From positions 36,581 through 100,580 of the forward strand of contig NZ_BNBB01000019.1 of NCBI RefSeq assembly GCF_014654615.1: a DNA stretch of 64,000 nucleotides, read 5' to 3'. The stretch's first letter is position 1, and the number at the start of each line of letters is the position of its first letter. A model generated the notes under the pieces. It was given only the letters and a program-made list of their open reading frames with translations, ran no database searches and had not been told where the DNA came from. Below are positions 26,044 through 34,539 of the stretch, one piece after another. The stretch comes from Streptosporangium violaceochromogenes. GTDB lineage: Bacteria; Actinomycetota; Actinomycetes; Streptosporangiales; Streptosporangiaceae. The translations under genes were made by a program, and so were the position numbers.

Positions 26044-27455
26044 TCATTAATATCCCATTCGGGGAGAAGCAATCCAGATTGAGCATCTTCGAACCGAACG
26101 AGGGGACCTTAGTGGTCATCCCGTCGCTTTCGCTGCCCCAAGGCGAGCTGCGCAGGATCACCGGCGCCCTGTGTTACGAGGAGCGGCTGCTCTTCCTCAT
26201 CCTCACCCTCAGGCGGCCCGGCGTCGAGGTCGTCTATCTCTCCTCGACCCCCGTGGACACCGCGATCGTGGACTACTACCTGAGTTTCCTCGACGACCCC
26301 GACGAGGCCCGCTCGCGCCTGCAAATGATTAGTTTGGACGATCCCCACGACGGCCCCCTCACCCTGTCGCTGCTGCGCCGCCCCGACCTCCTCGACGGGC
26401 TGCGCGCGAGGCTCGGCCGTACGGGCGACGCCTGGATGGTGCCGTTCGTGGTCAGCGAGCACGAGGAGCGGCTCTCCGAGGCCCTCGACCTGCCGATCTA
26501 CGGCCCGGCCACCGCCCTGGCCCACCTGGGCTCCAAGAGCGGCGGGCGGATGGTCGGCGAGGAGGCCGGGGTGCCGCTGGCCAGGGGCTTCGCCGACCTG
26601 CGCTCGCTGACCGAGGTGGAGCACGCCGCCCGCGCGCTGAGCCCCACCCCCCGGCTGATGGTCAAGCTCAACAACAGCTACTCGGGGCTGGGCAACGCCA
26701 TCGTGGTCAGGGGGGACCGGCCTCTGGCGGCCAGCCCCACGAGCTTCTCGGCCCCCGGCGAGACCTGGTCGACCTTCGCCCAGAAGATCGCCGAAAGGGG
26801 GGCGGTGATCGAGGAGTTCATCGAGGACCGCCCGCTGTACTCCCCCAGCGCCCTGGCCAGGATCACCCCCGGAGGCGCCTACGACGTGGTCGCCACGCAC
26901 GAGCAGATCCTCGGCGGCCCGAACCGCGACGTCTACAAGGGCTGCGTCTTCCCCGCCCGGCCCGAGTACCGGGCCGAGGTCGGGGAGTGCGCCAGGCGGA
27001 TCGCCCGGGTCCTCGCGAGCCGGGGCGTGGTGGGGCTGTTCGGCGTGGACTTCTTCGCCGTCAAGACCGACGCCGGCTACCGCGCGCTGCTCTGCGAGAT
27101 CAACCTGCGCATCGGCGGCACCACCCACCCCTTCGGGGCCGCGCTGCTGACCACCGAGGCCGCCTACGACCCCGAGACCGGCACGCTCATGCGCGACGGC
27201 CGGTCCAAGTACTACGTGGCGACCGACAACTGCGCCGCCGAGGGGCTGCTGGGCCGTACCCCCGGGGAGATCGTCAAGCTGCTCGACGACAGCGGGCTCG
27301 GCTTCGACCGCGAAAGGCGCACCGGGAACGTGCTGCACCTGCTGGGCGCGCTTCCGGAGTACGGGAAGCTCGGGTTCACCAGCATCGGGAACTCGGCCGA
27401 GGAGGCCCAGGACCTACACCGGAGGACGTTTCGAGCGCTGTGCGGACCCGCGTAG
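26040..27455 (+). CDS. PGM1-related ATP-grasp peptide ligase
   Basis: A 471-residue protein resembling the peptide ligase PGM1 of pheganomycin biosynthesis. It has the family's N-domain with CYEERLLFLILTLRRPGVEV and YLSSTPVDTAIVDYYLS, then an ATP-grasp part with LMVKLNNSYSGLGNAIVV as nucleotide-binding loop, VIEEFIED, and FGVDFFAVKTD plus CEINLRIGGTTHPFG as metal-binding C-terminal region. Such enzymes join amino acids or peptides through acyl phosphates. No precursor peptide or tailoring gene is evident beside it, so it may be an orphan ligase. The start is unsure: the ATG at 26040 lacks a site, and a GTG 24 codons earlier is possible. Its 3' end overlaps the next convergent gene by 42 bases. 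Confidence 0.85.
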   Translation: MIINIPFGEKQSRLSIFEPNEGTLVVIPSLSLPQGELRRITGALCYEERLLFLILTLRRPGVEVVYLSSTPVDTAIVDYYLSFLDDPDEARSRLQMISLDDPHDGPLTLSLLRRPDLLDGLRARLGRTGDAWMVPFVVSEHEERLSEALDLPIYGPATALAHLGSKSGGRMVGEEAGVPLARGFADLRSLTEVEHAARALSPTPRLMVKLNNSYSGLGNAIVVRGDRPLAASPTSFSAPGETWSTFAQKIAERGAVIEEFIEDRPLYSPSALARITPGGAYDVVATHEQILGGPNRDVYKGCVFPARPEYRAEVGECARRIARVLASRGVVGLFGVDFFAVKTDAGYRALLCEINLRIGGTTHPFGAALLTTEAAYDPETGTLMRDGRSKYYVATDNCAAEGLLGRTPGEIVKLLDDSGLGFDRERRTGNVLHLLGALPEYGKLGFTSIGNSAEEAQDLHRRTFRALCGPA

Positions 27456-27641
27456 GCCGGCCAGGCCGATCCCGCCGAGGACGAGCGCCAGGACGAGGTT
27501 GACGGCGATCAGGATGCCGTGCACCACGTAGAAGGAGGTCGGGTGGCCGTCGGCGAGGTTGAAGCCGAGGTTGATCCATTCAAAGATCATGAAAACCGCC
27601 AGTCCGACCAGGAATCCGGCGATCTTTCGCGACATTTGCAT
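27414..27641 (-). CDS. SCO4848 family small membrane protein
   Basis: A 75-residue protein with two membrane helices (about 8-26 and 38-60) joined by a short outward loop containing GHPTSFYVVHG, and a basic C-terminus. Size, topology and its place divergent from a D,D-carboxypeptidase match the actinobacterial SCO4848 family. The end overlaps the convergent peptide ligase gene. Two ATGs, at 27641 and 27635, are both possible starts. Function unknown. Confidence 0.75.
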   Translation of the reverse strand: MQMSRKIAGFLVGLAVFMIFEWINLGFNLADGHPTSFYVVHGILIAVNLVLALVLGGIGLAGLRGSAQRSKRPPV

Positions 27642-27720
27642 GGCATCAGTATTCCTTCACACCATTGCGCCCCTGCTCAGGGCGTCACCGGCGTAGCGCG
27701 AACCGGCGCGAAGCTACCCT

Positions 27721-28827
27721 GTGATCATTATGGGGATCAGACACGTCGCGCCCGTCGGGGCGCTGCTGGCGGCGAACGCCCTGCTGGGCGTTCCCGCGCA
27801 CGCCGACCGGGGGCCCATCGGAGGCACCGAGCTCGGCAGGCGGGGCCTGGTGGTCCCGGCACAGGCCGCGCCTCCCCCCAAGACGGCCGCGAAGTCCTAC
27901 GTGATCGCCGACGCGGAGACCGGGGAGGTGCTCGCCGCCAAGGATCCCCACGGCCGCTACCTGCCGGCGAGCACGCTCAAGGCCCTGACCGCCCTCACCC
28001 TCATCCCGAAGCTCGACAAGACCATGAAGGTCAGGCCGAGCAGCCGGGCGGTGAACGAGGAGGGCAGCGCCGTGGGCCTGGTCTCCAAACCCATCTACAC
28101 CGTGGACGACCTGTTCAGGGCGCTGATGCTGGTGTCGGGGAACGACTGCGCGATGGCGCTGGCCGAGGCCAACGGCGGCCTGACCAAGACCCTGCGGGAG
28201 ATGAACGCCGAGGCCAGGCGGCTCCAGGCGTTCGACACGGTGGCCAAGACCCCGAGCGGCCTGGACAGACCCGGCCAGAGCAGCTCGGCCTACGACCTGG
28301 CGCTGATCGCCCGCGCCGGGCTGGCCAACAACGACTTCCAGCGCTACATCCGCACGAAGACGGGCAGGTTCCCCGCCCCCAAGGGCTACTACGAGATCGG
28401 CAACCACAACAAGCTGCTCTGGCGCTACCGGGGAATGATCGGCGTCAAGAACGGCTGGACCTCCAAGGCCCTGGGCAGCTTCATCGGCGCGGCCCGGCGC
28501 AACGGCCACACGATCATCGTGGCGATCATGCGCCATGACGGCTTCTTCTGGGACGACGTCGCCGGCCTGCTCGACTGGGGCTTCGCCGCCCGGGGCAGGG
28601 TCACCCCGGTCGGCCGTCTGGTGGACCCGCTTCCCCGGGCGACCGCCCCGCCGACCGCCCCGCCTCCGGCTCCCCTGGCCCAGCCCGCCGCCCGGCCGCG
28701 GCCGGAGAGGGACGGGGGCCCGCCCGCCGGGGTCTACGTCCTGGGCGCGGGCCTGCTCGGCGGCGCGGTCTGGCTGGTGTACGGCCTGCGCCGGCGCTCC
28801 CGCGGCGGGGGCGTCCGGGGAGGCTGA
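27721..28827 (+). CDS. D-alanyl-D-alanine carboxypeptidase (S11 family)
   Basis: A 368-residue serine DD-peptidase that trims the last D-Ala from peptidoglycan stem peptides. Signal sequence at the N-terminus, then the three penicillin-binding motifs: Ser84-Thr-Leu-Lys87, Ser139-Gly-Asn141 and Lys243-Asn-Gly245, the last replacing the usual KTG as often seen in actinobacterial members. After the catalytic domain comes a Pro/Ala-rich linker and a C-terminal membrane helix (about 338-355) followed by basic residues, so it is anchored outside the cell. Start could also be the ATG at 27730. Neither candidate has a clear ribosome binding site. Confidence 0.9.
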   Translation: MIIMGIRHVAPVGALLAANALLGVPAHADRGPIGGTELGRRGLVVPAQAAPPPKTAAKSYVIADAETGEVLAAKDPHGRYLPASTLKALTALTLIPKLDKTMKVRPSSRAVNEEGSAVGLVSKPIYTVDDLFRALMLVSGNDCAMALAEANGGLTKTLREMNAEARRLQAFDTVAKTPSGLDRPGQSSSAYDLALIARAGLANNDFQRYIRTKTGRFPAPKGYYEIGNHNKLLWRYRGMIGVKNGWTSKALGSFIGAARRNGHTIIVAIMRHDGFFWDDVAGLLDWGFAARGRVTPVGRLVDPLPRATAPPTAPPPAPLAQPAARPRPERDGGPPAGVYVLGAGLLGGAVWLVYGLRRRSRGGGVRGG

Positions 28828-28919
28828 ACGGAACGCCCGCGGGCGCCCGGGAACCTGAACGGGGATCTTGAACGGGGAATCTTGGAGCGGGGGTCCGGAC
28901 GGGGGCCTGGGTACGGGCC

Positions 28920-29876
28920 CTACCCGGGCCCGGGACCCGGCGGAGGGGGCGCCGCGGGGATGGGAGTGGGGTCCGGCGGCGGGCCGAACGTGGCGGTCTC
29001 GGTCCAGGCCGCCGCGTAGAGGATCACCCGCACCGAGAGGTTGATCCACAGCAGCAGCCCGACCATCACCGCGAACACCCCGTAGATGGGGTTGTTGAGC
29101 GTCGTCGACAGAATCAGCGCGGCGAGCTGTTTCAGGGCGCCGAACCCGATCGCGCCGAGCAGGGCGCCGCGCAGCACCACCCGCGTGGGCTGCCTCGAAC
29201 GCCCCAGCCAGCGCAGGATGATCAGAAAGACGACCGTGTCGGCGAGCAGGGCGACCAGCAGACCGGCGAGCCAGATCCCGATGCCGCCGAGCACCGAGTC
29301 CGACAGGCCGAGGAGTTCGGCCACGACCCCGCTCGCCTGGGTGGCGAAGCCTCCGACCAGCACCGAGGCGGTCATCGTGACGCCCACCAGGGCCAGGGCC
29401 GCCAGGTCGCGGAGCTTGGCCAGCAGGAAGTTGAGCGGCGGCTCGACGGTCATGGACATCTCGCGGAGCGCGCCGCGCAGGGCGTCGATCGCGCCGAGCC
29501 CGGCGTACAGCAGGCCGACCAGGCCGATGATCCCGGCACTGGCCCGGGCGTCGGCGATCTGCTGGATCGGAAGCTTGTCGGCCAGCGCGGGCAGGGTCTG
29601 GTCGATGGCCTTCTGCAGGGTCGCGATGGCGTCCGGCCGGATCAAGAGGAAGACGCCGAAGACGGCGAAGGCCAACGCGATGATCGGGAAGAACGACAGG
29701 AACGCGAAGTAGGTCACCGCTCCGGCCAGCTGCTCACCGGACTGCGTCTGGTAGCGCTGCACGGTCCTGATCAGGTGGTCGAACCAGGGCCACCGGACCC
29801 GTTCGGCGGTGATCTTCGTTTTTCCCCACTCACGGACCGTCCCGATCCGCTCTTGCACAGTTGTCACGCGCGTCAT
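28920..29876 (-). CDS. YihY/BrkB family inner membrane protein
   Basis: A 318-residue polytopic protein with about six membrane helices. It shows the family's first-helix signature with LAGAVTYFAFLSFFPIIALA, the central LLYAGLGAIDALRGALREM, and late VGLLLWINLSVRVILYAAAWTE. The C-terminus is a Pro-rich tail. Function in the family is not settled; earlier assignment as RNase BN is known to be wrong. It sits between the D,D-carboxypeptidase (convergent) and trpS, as in Streptomyces. Confidence 0.9.
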   Translation of the reverse strand: MTRVTTVQERIGTVREWGKTKITAERVRWPWFDHLIRTVQRYQTQSGEQLAGAVTYFAFLSFFPIIALAFAVFGVFLLIRPDAIATLQKAIDQTLPALADKLPIQQIADARASAGIIGLVGLLYAGLGAIDALRGALREMSMTVEPPLNFLLAKLRDLAALALVGVTMTASVLVGGFATQASGVVAELLGLSDSVLGGIGIWLAGLLVALLADTVVFLIILRWLGRSRQPTRVVLRGALLGAIGFGALKQLAALILSTTLNNPIYGVFAVMVGLLLWINLSVRVILYAAAWTETATFGPPPDPTPIPAAPPPPGPGPG

Positions 29877-29897
29877 CTACCCAGCTGACGGCAGACC

Positions 29898-29927
29898 GTG
29901 CAGAAAAAGACATTGTGCAGAAAAGAC
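29898..29927. repeat. Direct repeat upstream of the YihY gene
   Basis: GTGCAGAAAAAGAC and GTGCAGAAAAGAC follow one another with a three-base spacer, a 17-base period, a short distance upstream of the YihY start. The A-rich repeats stand out from the GC-rich surroundings and may be a promoter element or regulator site. Confidence 0.45.
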
Positions 29928-30069
29928 GGCCACGCCCCTTTTGAGGCTTCGCGCGCCGCCGAACGGTGACCCGCACGCCACGGCCGGCCCACGCCCGCCC
30001 ATGACCCGGGCCGCGGGCCGGGCCGTTCCCGGCGCCGGGAACGACCGGGAGGGGGCGCCCCGGGAAGGG

Positions 30070-31074
30070 TTACGAGGCGGGCAGGAAACCCACCCTGTCG
30101 CGCACCGTGGCCATGGTCTCGGCGGCCACCGCGCGGGCCCGCGCGGCGCCGACGGCGAGCATCCGGTCGAGTTCGGTCTCGTCGGCGAGGAGCTTCTCGG
30201 TCCGCTCCCGGATCGGCGTGAAGGTCTCCACGACGACCTCGGCGACGTCCTTCTTGAAGGCGCCGTACCCCTGCCCGGCGTAGCGGGCCTCCAGCTCGGG
30301 GATCGGGGTGCCGGTCAGCGCGGACTGGATGCGCAGCAGGTTGGTGACACCGGGCTTGTTCTCGTCGTCGGCGAGGACCTCGGTGCCGGTGTCGGTCACC
30401 GCGCGCATGACCTTCTTGCGGAGCGGGCCGGGCTGCTCCAGCACGTCCAGGATGCCGCCGGGCGAGGAGGAGGACTTCGACATCTTCGCCGTGGGGTCCT
30501 GCAGGTCGGTGATCTTCTCGACCTCCTTGACGATGTGCGGCCGGGGCAGCGTGAAGGTCTCGCCGAAACGGTGGTTGAAGCGCTGCGCGAGGTCGCGGGT
30601 GAGCTCCAGGTGCTGCTTCTGGTCGGCCCCGACCGGGACCGCGTCGGCCTGGTAGAGCAGGATGTCGGCCGCCTGCAGGATCGGGTACGTGAACAGCCCG
30701 ACACTGGCCGAGGCCTCGCCGTAGCGGGCCGACTTGTCCTTGAACTGGGTCATCCGGGCCGCCTCCCCCATACCGGTCAGGCAGATCAGCACCCAGGCCA
30801 GCTCGCTGTGCTCACGGACGTGGCTCTGCACGAAGACCGTGGACCGCTCCGGGTCCAGGCCGGCCGCGAACAGCTGGGCCGCGGCGATCCGGGAGCGCCT
30901 GCGCAGGGCCTCGGGCCGATAGTCCACCGTGATCGCGTGCAGGTCGACGACGCAGTAGAACGCGTCGTTGCCCTCCTGCATGGCGACGTACTGCCGTACG
31001 GCGCCCAGGTAGTTGCCCAGGTGGAAGGAGTCGGCGGTGGGCTGGATTCCGGAGAACACACGGGGACTGGCCAT
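30070..31074 (-). CDS. trpS: Tryptophanyl-tRNA synthetase
   Basis: A 334-residue class I synthetase that charges tRNA-Trp. The HIGH-type motif appears as SFHLGNYLG after the GIQPT segment, and KMSKS is present followed by SSSPGG. It includes VVDLHAITVDY and the GADQKQHLELTRDLA region, typical of bacterial TrpRS. The ATG at 31074 gives the usual N-terminus MASPRVFSGIQPT; an upstream TTG three codons earlier is possible. It follows the CBS-domain membrane gene with a 14-base gap and probably shares a transcript with it. Confidence 0.95.
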   Translation of the reverse strand: MASPRVFSGIQPTADSFHLGNYLGAVRQYVAMQEGNDAFYCVVDLHAITVDYRPEALRRRSRIAAAQLFAAGLDPERSTVFVQSHVREHSELAWVLICLTGMGEAARMTQFKDKSARYGEASASVGLFTYPILQAADILLYQADAVPVGADQKQHLELTRDLAQRFNHRFGETFTLPRPHIVKEVEKITDLQDPTAKMSKSSSSPGGILDVLEQPGPLRKKVMRAVTDTGTEVLADDENKPGVTNLLRIQSALTGTPIPELEARYAGQGYGAFKKDVAEVVVETFTPIRERTEKLLADETELDRMLAVGAARARAVAAETMATVRDRVGFLPAS

Positions 31075-31088
31075 AGAAGACAATTGTG

Positions 31089-32402
31089 TCAGCTATCGGG
31101 AGCGGCCGGTGCCTCCGGCGCGGAAGCCCGGCGTTTTATCCGGACCCGCGAGACCCTGCGGCCGTCCATGTCGGTGACCGAGAGCTCGAACCCCGGGATC
31201 TCCACCCGCTCGCCCAGCGCCGGCAGGTGGCCCAGCGCCGCCATGACGAACCCCGCGAGGGTCTCGTAGGGCCCCTCGGCCAGGCGGATTCCCGTCTCGG
31301 CCGCCACCACGTCGAGGTTGGCCAGGCCGTCGAGCTCCACCTCCCCGGCCGGCAGCACCACCTGCCGGTCGGCGACGTCGTGCTCGTCGCGGATGTCGCC
31401 GACCAGCTCCTCGACCAGGTCCTCCAGGGTGACGATGCCGGCCGTGCCTCCGTACTCGTCGACCACGATCGCCAGGTGGTGCCCCTCCCCGCGCATCTCC
31501 GACAGCGTGGCGAGCACCCGCTTGGTGGTGGGAACCAGCTTCACCGGGCGGATCGGCACCAGCTCGCTGATCGGCTCGACGGACCCGGTCAGCACCGGGT
31601 CGAGCAGGTCCCTGATGTGGATGAACCCCACGATGTCGTCGTAGGAGTCGCGGTAGACGGGGAAGCGGGAGTGGGGCATGGCCGCGGCCAGGACGGCGGC
31701 CTCGGCCAGCGCGGTGTCGGCGGCCATGAACTCCACCTCGGTGCGCGGCAGCATCACCTCGCGCAGCTGGCGCTTGCCCGCGGCGAAGACCTCGCCGATC
31801 AGGTGGCGTTCGTCGGCGGTGAGCTCGTGGTGGCCGACCACCATGTCGCGCAGTTCCTCGGTGGAGATCTCCTCACGGTCGGCCCGGGGGTCGCCTCCCA
31901 GCAGCCTGACCACGCCGTCGGTGGACTTCGACAGCAGCCAGATGATCGGCCGCGACAGCGCGGCCAGCCGGTCCAGGAAGGGCGCGACCAGCAGCGAGAG
32001 CCCCTCGGCGCGCTGCAGGGCGATCCGCTTGGGCACCAGCTCGCCCAGCACCAGCGAGAAGTAGGAGATCGCCAGGGTCACCATGACCAGGGCGAGCGGG
32101 GCGGCGACCCCCCGGGGCACCCCCCAGCCCGTCACGACCGGCAGGAGGTCCCTGGCGAGGGTGTCGGCGCCGAAGGCCGCCGACAGCAGGGTGGCGACGG
32201 TGACACCGATCTGCACCGCCGACAGGAAGCGGTTGGGGTCGCGGGCGAGCCTGGCCGCCCTCGCCCCTCTGCGGCCTCTGGTGTCGAGCCTGCGCACCTG
32301 GCTCTCCCTCAGGGAGACCAGGGCCATCTCCGCGGCGGCGAAGAACCCCCCGATCAGTACGAAAAGGAGGACGAGGGCGATGTTCGCCGGGACGCTGTTC
32401 AC
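31089..32402 (-). CDS. CNNM/CorC (hemolysin C-like) family membrane protein
   Basis: A 437-residue protein. Residues 1-190 form a DUF21/CNNM membrane domain with three or four helices, including the FFAAAEMALVSLRESQVRRL signature. Two CBS modules follow (HSRFPVYRDSYDDIVGFIHI in the first; HLAIVVDEYGGTAGIVTLED in the second), then a CorC/HlyC C-terminal domain. Relatives transport or regulate Mg2+/Co2+. GGAG is eight bases before the GTG start. It is divergent from galE, with a perfect palindrome in between. Confidence 0.92.
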   Translation of the reverse strand: MNSVPANIALVLLFVLIGGFFAAAEMALVSLRESQVRRLDTRGRRGARAARLARDPNRFLSAVQIGVTVATLLSAAFGADTLARDLLPVVTGWGVPRGVAAPLALVMVTLAISYFSLVLGELVPKRIALQRAEGLSLLVAPFLDRLAALSRPIIWLLSKSTDGVVRLLGGDPRADREEISTEELRDMVVGHHELTADERHLIGEVFAAGKRQLREVMLPRTEVEFMAADTALAEAAVLAAAMPHSRFPVYRDSYDDIVGFIHIRDLLDPVLTGSVEPISELVPIRPVKLVPTTKRVLATLSEMRGEGHHLAIVVDEYGGTAGIVTLEDLVEELVGDIRDEHDVADRQVVLPAGEVELDGLANLDVVAAETGIRLAEGPYETLAGFVMAALGHLPALGERVEIPGFELSVTDMDGRRVSRVRIKRRASAPEAPAAPDS

Positions 32403-32468
32403 GAGACTGTCTCCGTCATGGCCGCCGTCCGTTCCGGCTGTGGTCCGACTGTGGCCGATATTCGATGT

Positions 32469-32484
32469 GCCAGCATATGCTGGC
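32469..32484. promoter_or_regulatory. Perfect 16-base palindrome GCCAGCATATGCTGGC
   Basis: An uninterrupted palindrome lies in the 133-base divergent spacer between the CorC-like gene and galE, 67 bases upstream of one start and 52 bases upstream of the other. The adjacent A-rich tract (32496-32520) may be the galE promoter. It looks like an operator for a dimeric repressor. Confidence 0.55.
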
Positions 32485-32535
32485 GATGGCCGTACAAAAA
32501 TAAACACACCTAAACACCATCAAACAGGAGGCTCC

Positions 32536-33495
32536 GTGAAGCTGCTGGTCACCGGCGGTGCCGGATACATCGGTGGCGTCGTGGCGGCGCAACTCGTCGA
32601 GGCGGGGCACGAGGTCACCGTGCTGGACGACCTCTCCACCGGGCACGCGGACGCCGTCCCGCCCGGCGCCCGCTTCGTGGAGGCGACGATCACCGAGGCC
32701 GCCGACGTGCTGCCCGGCACGGACGCCGTGTTCCACTTCGCGGCCAAGTCCCTGGTGGGCGAGTCGGTGGAGCGGCCCGGCCTGTACTGGGCGCACAACC
32801 TGGGGGGCACCCTGGCCCTGCTGGACAGCATGCGGGCCGCGGGCGTCGGCCGGATCGTCTTCTCCTCCACCGCCGCCACGTACGGCGAGCCGGAACGCCA
32901 CCCGATCCTGGAGACCGACCCCACCCGCCCCACCAACCCCTACGGCGCGTCCAAGCTCGCGGTCGACACCGCCCTGACCGCCTTCGCCAGGCTGTACGGC
33001 CTGGCCGCGGTGAGCCTGCGCTACTTCAACGTCGCCGGCGCCTACACCGCCGCCGACGGGCGGACCTACCGCGAGCGGCACACCGTGGAGACCCACCTGA
33101 TTCCCAACGTTCTGGCCGTCGCGCGTCGCCTGCGCGAATCGGTCGGCGTGTTCGGTACGGATTACCCCACGCCGGACGGCACATGCGTGCGCGACTACAT
33201 CCACGTCGCCGACCTCGCCCGGGCGCACCTGCTGGCGCTCGACGCCTGCTCGGAGGGCGAGCACAGGATCTACAACCTGGGCAACGGCACCGGCTTCTCG
33301 GTGACGGAGGTCCTGTCGGTCTGCCGCGAGGTCACCGGGCACGAGATCCCCGCGGTCGTGCGGGAGCGCCGTCCGGGAGACCCGGCGGTGCTGGTGGCCT
33401 CCTCCGAGAAGATCCAGCGGGACCTGGGCTGGAAGCCGGAGCGCGCGTCCATCCGGGAGATCGTCGCCGACGCCTGGGCGGCCCTGCCCCGCTGA
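32536..33495 (+). CDS. galE: UDP-glucose 4-epimerase
   Basis: A 319-residue short-chain dehydrogenase/reductase of the extended type. The NAD site is VTGGAGYIGG, the catalytic Ser is in SSTAATYGE, and Tyr-xxx-Lys is in NPYGASK; the substrate region includes LRYFNVAGAY and DGTCVRDYIHVADLA, all classical GalE features. It interconverts UDP-glucose and UDP-galactose for envelope or exopolysaccharide. GTG start with AGGAGG four bases upstream. It is isolated from other sugar genes. Confidence 0.93.
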   Translation: MKLLVTGGAGYIGGVVAAQLVEAGHEVTVLDDLSTGHADAVPPGARFVEATITEAADVLPGTDAVFHFAAKSLVGESVERPGLYWAHNLGGTLALLDSMRAAGVGRIVFSSTAATYGEPERHPILETDPTRPTNPYGASKLAVDTALTAFARLYGLAAVSLRYFNVAGAYTAADGRTYRERHTVETHLIPNVLAVARRLRESVGVFGTDYPTPDGTCVRDYIHVADLARAHLLALDACSEGEHRIYNLGNGTGFSVTEVLSVCREVTGHEIPAVVRERRPGDPAVLVASSEKIQRDLGWKPERASIREIVADAWAALPR

Positions 33496-33543
33496 GCGCC
33501 GCGAGGGAGGCGGCCACCGCCCCCGTCCCGCGGCGAGCGGGCG

Positions 33544-34380
33544 CTAACGCAGGCTGATGCGGGCCATGTTGTTGGCGGGGCGGCGGTCGCCCACCCGGGT
33601 GGAGTAGACCGTCGCCCGTGCCCGCGGCGCCCGCCGCGCGGCCCGGAAGGCGAGCCTGAGGTTGATCCGCCTGCCCGAGGCGACCGCGCCCAGCTCGCAG
33701 CCGACGTAGCCGGCGTAGGAGTGGCAGCGCGCCCCCCGCGCCGTGAGGAAGCGGGCCTTCATGGTGCGGAAGAAGACCGCGGCGTCCCTGACGATCCTGG
33801 GGCCGCGGTTGCGGACCGTCGCCTCCATCATCACCAGCCGGCCGGCGCGCGCCCTGCGCGACAGCCGCACCGCCAGGTCGGCGCCCTCGTCCACCGGCGT
33901 CGTCAGCAGGGCGACGTTGTCGGTCTCGTCGGGGTCCACGATCTCCGAGGAGAGCGTCGCCGTCGCCCGCAGCGGGCCGCGCGCGCCGGGGCGGACCATG
34001 CCGGTGATCGTCATCCCGCCGTCGGTCCCGGCCAGGACGTCCTGCCGCGAGGGGCAGACCACCTCGCCCGCCGTCGCTCCGGGAACGCACTCGGCGACGT
34101 TGACGCCGAGGATCTCCACCCCCGGCGGCAGCCGGACGGCGAGCAGCGGCAGCACCGCGTCCTCCGGGCCGGCGTTGTGCACCTCGACCCGGTAGGTCAG
34201 CGGCTGGCCCGGCTGCGCGAGCCGTGGCGAGGATTCCAGGCGCACGGACAGGTCCGCCCCCGTCCGCCCCTCCTCACCGGGCCCTTTCGGCCCCTGCGGC
34301 CCCGGCGGCGCCGTCCCCTGCGGCCCGACGAGTGCGAGACTGACAACCGCGGCGGCGAGCCGCGCCGCGCCCTGCGCCAT
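33544..34380 (-). CDS. Secreted DUF11 domain protein
   Basis: A 278-residue exported protein. Signal peptide about 1-26. A short collagen-like Gly-Pro-Gln stretch (PPGPQGPKGPGEEG) follows. Then two immunoglobulin-like repeats of the DUF11 kind: the first with LTYRVEVHNAGPEDAVLPL, the second with GRLVMMEATVRNRGPRIVRD, each followed by a strand set ending in DNVALL or ANNMARISL. Two cysteine pairs may form disulfides. The start at 34380 has GGGGGA upstream. Probably a surface or adhesion-type protein. Confidence 0.8.
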   Translation of the reverse strand: MAQGAARLAAAVVSLALVGPQGTAPPGPQGPKGPGEEGRTGADLSVRLESSPRLAQPGQPLTYRVEVHNAGPEDAVLPLLAVRLPPGVEILGVNVAECVPGATAGEVVCPSRQDVLAGTDGGMTITGMVRPGARGPLRATATLSSEIVDPDETDNVALLTTPVDEGADLAVRLSRRARAGRLVMMEATVRNRGPRIVRDAAVFFRTMKARFLTARGARCHSYAGYVGCELGAVASGRRINLRLAFRAARRAPRARATVYSTRVGDRRPANNMARISLR

Positions 34381-34499
34381 GAACACCGATCCCCCGAACA
34401 TCAGTGATCATTCAACGCCGGGAGCCCCGCTCCGGGCCTGACCGACACGCCGCCTGTCTTTCCCGGACCCTTCCCGGACCCTTCCCCGAAGAACGCCGA

Positions 34500-34525
34500 A
34501 GGGGCTCCGGCGCGCCGGAGCCCCT
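34500..34525. terminator. Bidirectional perfect hairpin after mdh
   Basis: A continuous 26-base perfect palindrome starting AGGGGCTCCGG, 15 bases downstream of the mdh stop. It serves as an mdh terminator and could also insulate the divergent DUF11 gene. Confidence 0.7.
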
Positions 34526-34539
34526 CGTGTCACGGAAAG

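Noticed and set aside
28840..28900. Short GAACGGGG-type repeats between the carboxypeptidase and YihY genes
   Set aside because: Only two or three imperfect copies in G-rich DNA; not separable from composition.
33496..33543. Possible hairpin between galE and the DUF11 gene
   Set aside because: Arms are short and interrupted; too weak to call a terminator.
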